Shown piece after piece: positions 1 through 4,312 of a stretch of DNA of 6,786 nt. The DNA is from BS750m-G57 sp964392945 (GTDB taxonomy: Bacteria > Planctomycetota > Phycisphaerae > SM23-33): assembly GCA_964392945.1 (NCBI GenBank), contig CAYMSH010000353.1, positions 1-6,786 of the forward strand, written 5' to 3'. A model generated the notes under the pieces. That model was not told the origin of the DNA and did not search any database. It was given only the letters and a program-made list of their open reading frames with translations. The position numbers and the translations under genes were made by a program. Each line of letters opens with the position of its first letter. Position 1 is the first letter of the stretch.

Positions 1-1
1 A

Positions 2-1285
2 GTCGCTGCTGTCGCCGAGGAGATCCAGGTCCCCGGGCGGAACATTCCCCGTTCGATGATCCTGGCCGGCGGGATCGTATCGCTGCTTTACATCGCCACG
101 ATCTTCGTTCTCGTAGGCACAGTCAACGCCAAGACCCTGGGAGGCGGGCCCTACGGCGACATGACCCCTCTCAGCACCGCCGCCGAAAGCTTCATGGGCC
201 GCTTCGGCGTAGTAGCGCTGTCAATGGCTGCGATTCTGGCGTTCGTGACCACCGGCAACAGCGGAATTCTCGCCGCTTCACGCAACCCGATGGCGATGAG
301 CCGCGACAGTTTCCTTCCGGCGATCTTCGGACGCGTCTCCAAGCGATTCGGAACGCCGTACTTCAGCATAATTGTCACCGGCGTGTTCATGATATGCATG
401 ATCGCATTCCTGTCGATCAGCAACCTGGTGAAAGTCGCAAGTACGATGATGCTCGTACTGTTTTTGCTGGTCAATTTCGCGGTCCTTATAATGCGCGGAA
501 GCCGTCTTCAGAACTACCGCCCGCAGTTCCGCTGCCCATTGTTCCCGTGGGTCCAGATAGCGGGAATCTGCCTGTACGCATCGCTGATAACCGCCCTGGC
601 CGCGAAACTCGGTCCAGTGCCGATACTGACCGCCGGCGGTTTCCTGCTGTTCGGCGTGATGTGGTACTTCATCTACGCACGACCGCGAAGCACTCGCAAG
701 AGCGCTCTGGTGCACACCGTTCGCAGACTCGTGGCCAGAGAAATGAGCCACAATAAACTCGAAGAGGAACTGCGTGAAATCGCTTTGGAACGCGACCAGA
801 TAGTGCATGATCGCTTCGATCGCCTGGTGAAGGACTGCAGGATTATCGACCTGGTCGAAGAGACATCCGCCGAAGAGCTCTTCGCACAATCCGCCGACGC
901 GCTGGCCGATAGACTGGAAATAGATCGCGACACGCTGCTTGAGAAATTCCGCATGCGCGAGGCGATGAGCAGCACGGTGATAATGCCCGGCCTGGCGATA
1001 CCGCACATCATTGTCGACGGCGAGAACCTGTTCGATCTGCTTGTCGTTCGCTGCGGAAAGGGAGCGGTTTTCGGACTGGACAAACCGCCGATCCAGGCCG
1101 CCTTCGTACTGGTGGGATCAGACGATCAGCGAAACTACCACTTGAGAGCCCTGATGGCCATAGCCCACATCGTCCAGGAACCCGGCTTCATGGACCACTG
1201 GCTGGCCGCCCCGCAACCAGAACACCTGCGAGACATTCTCCTGCTGTCAAAAAGGAAAAGAGACGCCGATGGCAATGATGAATGA
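2..1285 (+). CDS. APC-superfamily amino acid permease fused to a C-terminal PTS EIIA (type 2 / Ntr-like) domain, 5' truncated
   Basis: The frame is open from base 2, so the ATG at 56 is internal and the N-terminal half lies outside the window; 427 residues are visible. Residues 1-18 contain an 'EEIQVPGRNIPRS' loop typical of APC transporters. About six hydrophobic segments follow (roughly 20-40, 68-90, 120-138, 143-164, 181-200, 206-226), with the family motif GNSGILAASR at 85-94. A charged, helical linker spans about 228-285. Residues ~286-418 match a PTS EIIA fold: REAMSSTV, then GLAIPH with the presumed phosphorylatable His335 (codon 1004-1006), and later YHLRALMAIAHI with His380. The family imports amino acids or polyamines through the inner membrane. 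The EIIA part probably regulates transport through phosphorylation or ligand state; this is inference, since no HPr or EI gene is visible. Substrate is unknown. The gene converges on rpoN with a 117-bp gap. Confidence 0.88.
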   Translation, partial: VAAVAEEIQVPGRNIPRSMILAGGIVSLLYIATIFVLVGTVNAKTLGGGPYGDMTPLSTAAESFMGRFGVVALSMAAILAFVTTGNSGILAASRNPMAMSRDSFLPAIFGRVSKRFGTPYFSIIVTGVFMICMIAFLSISNLVKVASTMMLVLFLLVNFAVLIMRGSRLQNYRPQFRCPLFPWVQIAGICLYASLITALAAKLGPVPILTAGGFLLFGVMWYFIYARPRSTRKSALVHTVRRLVAREMSHNKLEEELREIALERDQIVHDRFDRLVKDCRIIDLVEETSAEELFAQSADALADRLEIDRDTLLEKFRMREAMSSTVIMPGLAIPHIIVDGENLFDLLVVRCGKGAVFGLDKPPIQAAFVLVGSDDQRNYHLRALMAIAHIVQEPGFMDHWLAAPQPEHLRDILLLSKRKRDADGNDE

Positions 1286-1400
1286 CGGAAAAGGCACGAA
1301 TACCCTAACAGCGCGCAGACTTCGCCGTTGACTTAGTCGTTGCCGTTTTCATCATTCATCACCTGCCTGCCGGTAGGCTGGTTCCCCACTCATCATTGCC
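1271..1400. repeat. Inverted short repeats linking the permease 3' end to the convergent gap
   Basis: GGCAATGATGA at 1271-1281, the last codons of the permease gene, is exactly complementary to TCATCATTGCC at 1390-1400. The overlapping TGATGAATGA at 1276-1285 is exactly complementary to TCATTCATCA at 1352-1361. The gap also has GCCGTTGAC and GTCGTTGCCGTT words at 1325-1347. No T-tract follows either pairing, so a classical intrinsic terminator is not evident. The structure may end transcripts in the convergent zone or be remnants of the intergenic word repeats seen elsewhere in the window. Confidence 0.4.
1362..1381. repeat. 20-bp near-palindrome in the convergent permease/rpoN gap
   Basis: The 20 bases centred on CCGG (1371-1372 | 1372-1373) read almost the same on both strands: 16 of 20 positions are self-complementary, with arms GCCT and AGGC. 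It could fold as a hairpin in either transcript and so serve as a bidirectional 3'-end structure, but there is no U-tract. A repeat-family member or a protein-binding site is equally possible. Confidence 0.4.
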
Positions 1401-1402
1401 GT

Positions 1403-2887
1403 TCAAAACTCTCGGCGTTTTCGTGCGGGGGGAATGTTGAGGATGCGGCGGTATTTGGCCACTGTTCGGCGGGCGATCTTAAAGCCCTTTTCCGTCAGCG
1501 CCTCGGCGAGTTGATCGTCGTTCAGCGGCTTTAGCTTGTCCTCGGCGTCGATCACTTCCTGCAACTTGGTCCGCACGACGTCCCAGGCCACATCCTTGCC
1601 CTCGGCGGATGTCGTCCCGCCGGAGAAGAACATCCTCAGCGGATATATCCCGCGAGGGGTCTGCACGTATTTACCGGCCACGGCGCGGCTGATCGTGGCC
1701 ACGTGAACGCCTACCTTGCCGGCGATGTCGGCCATAGGCAGCGGCTTGAGCGCCTCTTTACCAACGTCCAGGAAATCTCGCTGGACTATGAAGACCTCCG
1801 CCGCGACGCGTTGTATAGTTCGCTTCCGCTGGGCGATCGCCTCGACAAGCCACTGGGCCGATCGAATGTTTTTTTGAAGGAATCGTCGCGTGTCAACCTC
1901 GGTTTTTCGATCCCTGGCAAGGCGCCGGTAGTCCTCGGATATGCACAATTGCGGCGAACTGCCGTCGGCCATCGAGACCACGAGCTGTCCTTCGTTGTCG
2001 ATATCGACGAGTATTTCCGGCGTGATGATCGGGGCCGATCGCTGCGAGATAAGCAGGCCCGGCTTGGGATTCAGGTGCGAGAGGTTGTCTATGGCCTTTT
2101 TGATCTCTTCGATGTTCTTGCCGGCTCGCTGTGCGATTCGCGGCAGGCGGTTCATTTCGATATCACGCAGGAATCTGGAGACCAGGAGCATTTCGGTTGA
2201 GACGTCCATCCCGGCCGTCATTTCGGCCTGCAGTTGGAGCATCAGGCACTCGGCTAAGTCTCTGGCCCCCACCCCAGTGGGCTCGAGCGTCTGAACCAAC
2301 GTCAGCGCACCTCGTAGCATTTCGTTGCTGAAGGCGGGCTCCTGATCGTCCCGCTGGGCCAGTTGGTCCAGACCCGTTCGCAGGTATCCGTCTTCGTCTA
2401 TCAGTGAAATTATCAGCGCCCCGGCGTCTTTGATATCCTGCGGAGCGTCAATGAAAGCCCACTGCCCCATCAGGTATTCATCGAGCGATTCGGCCGGAGC
2501 CGGCGTGTTGGCCATTGCGTCGAGCTTGCGGTCTCGCTCGCCTGAAGCCGGCGCCGCCTGCCGCATCGGGGTGTCTATACCGTTGAACTCGGCGCCGTAT
2601 TCGTCAGTAAAATCGGCCAGACGCTCGAAATCTTCGCTGTTTCCATTGTCCTCGCCGACAACCATGTCCTGCTCGCCGCGATCGGCCGCTTCGCTTTCCA
2701 TCGGCTCGAGGTCAACATCGGTATCGGAGCCTTGAGTCTCCAGGACCGGGTTGGCCTCCATTTCAGCATCGATGCGCTCCTGCAGAGCGAGCATAGGAAG
2801 CTGGAGGATCTCCATAGCCTGGATGATCCGCGGCGCCAGCTTCATCTGCTGGTGCATGCCAAGATGTTGCGAAACATTAAGTCTCAT
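1403..2887 (-). CDS. rpoN: RNA polymerase sigma-54 factor
   Basis: This sigma factor directs RNA polymerase to -24/-12 promoters and needs an AAA+ enhancer-binding activator to open them. It has 494 residues from the ATG at 2887, a normal family length. Region I (1-50) is Gln/Leu rich, with QQMKLAPRIIQAMEILQLP. Region II (about 51-130) is long and acidic. The core-binding domain spans about 135-330. The helix-turn-helix region (about 385-424) includes VGVHVATISRAVAGKYVQTP, and the diagnostic RpoN box ARRTVAKYR sits at 472-480, close to the C-terminus. A GTG at 2908 in the same frame would add seven residues (MEYNVTG). The ATG is preferred because region I of relatives begins near here and because a TATAAT box lies between the two starts. 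The gene is downstream of recR on the same strand but separated by 232 bases of repeat-rich DNA, so it is probably transcribed separately. Confidence 0.97.
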   Translation of the reverse strand: MRLNVSQHLGMHQQMKLAPRIIQAMEILQLPMLALQERIDAEMEANPVLETQGSDTDVDLEPMESEAADRGEQDMVVGEDNGNSEDFERLADFTDEYGAEFNGIDTPMRQAAPASGERDRKLDAMANTPAPAESLDEYLMGQWAFIDAPQDIKDAGALIISLIDEDGYLRTGLDQLAQRDDQEPAFSNEMLRGALTLVQTLEPTGVGARDLAECLMLQLQAEMTAGMDVSTEMLLVSRFLRDIEMNRLPRIAQRAGKNIEEIKKAIDNLSHLNPKPGLLISQRSAPIITPEILVDIDNEGQLVVSMADGSSPQLCISEDYRRLARDRKTEVDTRRFLQKNIRSAQWLVEAIAQRKRTIQRVAAEVFIVQRDFLDVGKEALKPLPMADIAGKVGVHVATISRAVAGKYVQTPRGIYPLRMFFSGGTTSAEGKDVAWDVVRTKLQEVIDAEDKLKPLNDDQLAEALTEKGFKIARRTVAKYRRILNIPPARKRREF

Positions 2888-2896
2888 ACCAGTTAC

Positions 2897-2902
2897 ATTA
2901 TA
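2897..2902 (-). promoter_or_regulatory. Candidate -10 box (TATAAT) just upstream of rpoN
   Basis: A perfect TATAAT on the - strand ends 9 bases before the ATG at 2887. The -35 region is weak: TTCGCG with a 16-base spacer is the best visible. If used by a housekeeping sigma factor, transcription would start about at the ATG, giving a leaderless or almost leaderless mRNA. This agrees with the lack of a convincing ribosome binding site: the only GGAG is 15 bases from the ATG. Chance occurrence cannot be excluded. Confidence 0.4.
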
Positions 2903-3031
2903 CTCCACATGCCCGCTGCGCGAAGATGCGAAATATCCGTGAGCGACAATAAGAGGGAAAAAAGCCGACAGAACGCCGCGGCGACACTAACTCAACACCG
3001 ACATCAAGGATAACAAACACACTCCAATTCC

Positions 3032-3085
3032 GTCACTGTTGCCGTTGACGTAGCTGTTGCCGTCGCTGTCGCTGTCGCCGTCGCC
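3032..3085. repeat. Nine tandem hexamers, consensus GTYGCY
   Basis: Nine consecutive six-base units on the + strand start with GTCACT and end with GTCGCC GTCGCC. GTTGCC occurs twice and GTCGCT twice; GTTGAC and GTAGCT are the divergent units. The array runs directly into a heptamer array (3083-3114) and lies between the recR stop and the rpoN start. The two neighbouring genes end or begin outside it, so it is non-coding. Function is unknown. Confidence 0.8.
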
Positions 3086-3114
3086 AATTGCCAATTCCCA
3101 ATTGCCAATTGCCA
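3083..3114. repeat. Tandem heptamers (GCCAATT unit) abutting the recR stop codon
   Basis: Four complete seven-base units (GCCAATT three times, CCCAATT once) are followed by a partial GCCA, ending five bases from the recR stop at 3120-3122. A lone CCAATTCC sits at 3024-3031 on the other side of the hexamer array. A period of seven with a CCAA core is shared with the dnaX-ybaB gap. In style it recalls the short tandem heptanucleotide repeats of cyanobacteria. No terminator was recognised behind recR, and this array occupies that place. Confidence 0.8.
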
Positions 3115-3119
3115 GCCGT

Positions 3120-3719
3120 CTATAACTCTCGTCGTTCATTGATCGCGTCTGAGAGGATCGAACGGTTGGAGTACTCGATCTGTCCGCCGGCGGGCAATCC
3201 GCGAGCCAGACGGGTGATCTTCACGCCGGTATCCTTGAGACTCTCGGCGATATACAGGCTCGTCGAATCGCCGGCGACTGTAGGATTCGTCGCCAGGATG
3301 ACTTCCTGGATCTCGCCGGATTTCACGCGGGCCTCGAGATCGGCGATCGTCAGGTCCTCCGGTTCAATACCGTCCAGCGGCGCGATGTGACCCATCAAGA
3401 CGTGATAAACGCCACCGTAGCTACCAGTGGCCTCCAAGCTCAGCAGGTCCTTGGGCTGCTCGACAACGCAAATCTGCGCATGATTCCGCCTCGGATCGCT
3501 GCAGATCACGCACAACTCGTCCTCGGCCAGGTTAAAGCACCTGCCGCAGGGTCGAATGCGGGTCTTCACGTCGCGAATCGCATCGGCCAGGGCCAGGGCC
3601 TCGGCCTCGGGGGTCTTTAAGATATGGAACGCGAGCCTCTCGGCCGTCCTGGCTCCTATCCCGGGCAGGTTGCCCAGTTCCACCATAAGTCTTTCAATTG
3701 TTTCGCCGTATCCAGCCAT
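3120..3719 (-). CDS. recR: Recombination mediator RecR
   Basis: RecR works with RecO (and RecF) to load RecA onto single-stranded DNA at gaps, displacing SSB. The predicted protein has 199 residues, the usual family size. In order it shows a helix-hairpin-helix region (NLPGIGARTAERLAFHIL, 17-34), a four-cysteine zinc finger (Cys58, 61, 70, 73), and a Toprim domain starting ICVVEQPKDLL (83-93) with Glu87. Then come LEATGSYGGVYHVLMGHIAP and EVILATNPTVAGDSTS, and the C-terminal GLPAGGQIEYSNRSIL. The ATG at 3719 is chosen because the family starts shortly before the HhH motif. An in-frame TTG at 3743 would add eight residues (MANGLWFT) and lies 5 bases after the ybaB stop; neither start has a strong ribosome binding site. 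One oddity: the usual TVEGE reads TVAGD here (Ala149). The gene ends the ybaB-recR pair and is followed by tandem repeats. Confidence 0.97.
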   Translation of the reverse strand: MAGYGETIERLMVELGNLPGIGARTAERLAFHILKTPEAEALALADAIRDVKTRIRPCGRCFNLAEDELCVICSDPRRNHAQICVVEQPKDLLSLEATGSYGGVYHVLMGHIAPLDGIEPEDLTIADLEARVKSGEIQEVILATNPTVAGDSTSLYIAESLKDTGVKITRLARGLPAGGQIEYSNRSILSDAINERREL

Positions 3720-3748
3720 CGTAAACCAGAGTCCATTCGCCAAAAAGT

Positions 3749-4075
3749 CTATCCGAGCAATCCGCCCAGACCGGGTATTTCCGCTCCGCCGGTAAGTTCC
3801 TTCATCGCCTCTTTCGCCGCGTCGGCGGCCTGTTCCTGGGCCTCGTGAACTGCGGCTTTGATCAGATCTTCGAGCACTTCAGGCGAAACGTCCGCCAGCA
3901 GGTCCTTGTCCAGTTCGATACCGACAATTCGCAGCTTTCCGCTGACAGTGGCCTTGACGACGCCGCCGCCGACCGATGCGGTGAACTGGCTTTCATTGAG
4001 TTTCTTCTGCATTTCCGGCAGGCGAGTCTTCACCTCGCCCATCATGTGCATCATTTTGCCTATTTTTCCAAGCAT
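3749..4075 (-). CDS. ybaB: YbaB/EbfC family nucleoid-associated protein
   Basis: A small dimeric DNA-binding protein of 108 residues, conserved next to dnaX and recR in most bacteria; relatives bind DNA and affect nucleoid organisation and gene expression. The N-terminal helix (1-30) is rich in Met and charged residues. The central strand region contains VGGGVVKATVSGKLRIVGIE (35-54), the family signature, and a C-terminal helix (64-93) leads to a Gly-rich tail ending GLGGLLG. The ATG at 4075 is preferred over the in-frame ATG at 4090 and TTG at 4093 because AGGAG lies five bases before it, while the other two lack a ribosome binding site. recR starts 29 bases downstream, so the two are very probably cotranscribed. 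The gap to dnaX is unusually long (237 bases) and filled by an inverted repeat. Confidence 0.95.
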   Translation of the reverse strand: MLGKIGKMMHMMGEVKTRLPEMQKKLNESQFTASVGGGVVKATVSGKLRIVGIELDKDLLADVSPEVLEDLIKAAVHEAQEQAADAAKEAMKELTGGAEIPGLGGLLG

Positions 4076-4080
4076 TGGGT

Positions 4081-4085
4081 CTCCT
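4081..4085 (-). promoter_or_regulatory. Ribosome binding site that sets the ybaB start
   Basis: The - strand reads AGGAG five bases before the ATG at 4075. This is the clearest Shine-Dalgarno in the window. It decides in favour of the 108-residue form over starts at 4090 or 4093. Confidence 0.8.
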
Positions 4086-4167
4086 GACATCAAAAATACG
4101 CCAGATCGAACGCATCGACCTCGCCAGCGAGGAGACTACACCAAATCGCCGCAGAAGGCAATACGGA

Positions 4168-4297
4168 GCGGCCCAATGTCCAATGTCCAACAGGGAATGT
4201 CCAACGCCCAAGTGAACGTCAACGGCATTACGGCAACGCCGTTGCCGTAAACTTGGTTATTGGAAATTCCTTGTTGTTCTGTTGGATATTGATCCGC
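4168..4297. repeat. ~130-bp imperfect inverted repeat built from CCAANNN heptads, between dnaX and ybaB
   Basis: The left arm (4173-4214) is six seven-base units, mostly CCAANNN (CCAATGT twice, then CCAACAG, GGAATGT, CCAACGC, CCAAGTG). The right arm (4251-4291) is the same idea on the other strand, with TTGGTTA and TTGGAAA. Read as reverse complement, the right arm aligns with 4181-4213. CAATATCCAACAG matches CAATGTCCAACAG at 12 of 13 positions. After an 8-base insertion in the right arm, GGAATTTCCAATAACCAAGT matches the left arm at 16 of 20. GCGG at 4168-4171 and CCGC at 4294-4297 may be outer ends. A perfect hairpin (4228-4250) sits between the arms. It could be a miniature mobile element, a REP/BIME-like sequence or an mRNA structure in the dnaX-ybaB transcript; no target-site duplication was seen. 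Confidence 0.75.
4228..4250. repeat. Perfect hairpin, 10-bp stem and 3-base loop, at the core of the inverted repeat
   Basis: TTACGGCAAC at 4228-4237 and GTTGCCGTAA at 4241-4250 are exact reverse complements, separated by GCC. In the dnaX-ybaB transcript this gives a stable stem-loop. The bases after it on the - strand (TGCCGTTGACG) are not U-rich, so it is not an intrinsic terminator. It is built from the same GTTGCC word as the hexamer array behind recR. It could act as an RNA processing site or a block to 3' exonucleases between dnaX and ybaB. Confidence 0.75.
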
Positions 4298-4312
4298 CCT
4301 CCCCCCGGCATG

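Noticed and set aside
278..1006. Long open frame (242 codons) on the - strand opposite the permease gene
   Set aside because: It is antisense to a gene with clear family motifs throughout; the translation is His/Gln/Arg rich, lacks any recognisable domain and is explained by codon bias of the + strand gene.
1703..2200. Open frame (165 codons) on the + strand opposite rpoN
   Set aside because: It lies wholly antisense to the rpoN core-binding and DNA-binding domains; no motif or ribosome binding site supports it.
3083..3114. Heptamer tract considered as a CRISPR array
   Set aside because: Units are seven bases with no spacers and there are no cas genes.
3720..3743. Upstream TTG start for RecR adding MANGLWFT
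   Set aside because: It is not excluded, but the ATG at 3719 gives the standard 199-residue length and the standard distance to the helix-hairpin-helix motif.
4119..4132. CCTCGC/GCGAGG inverted repeat upstream of ybaB as a terminator
   Set aside because: The loop would be only two bases and no U-tract follows; it was not counted as a terminator.
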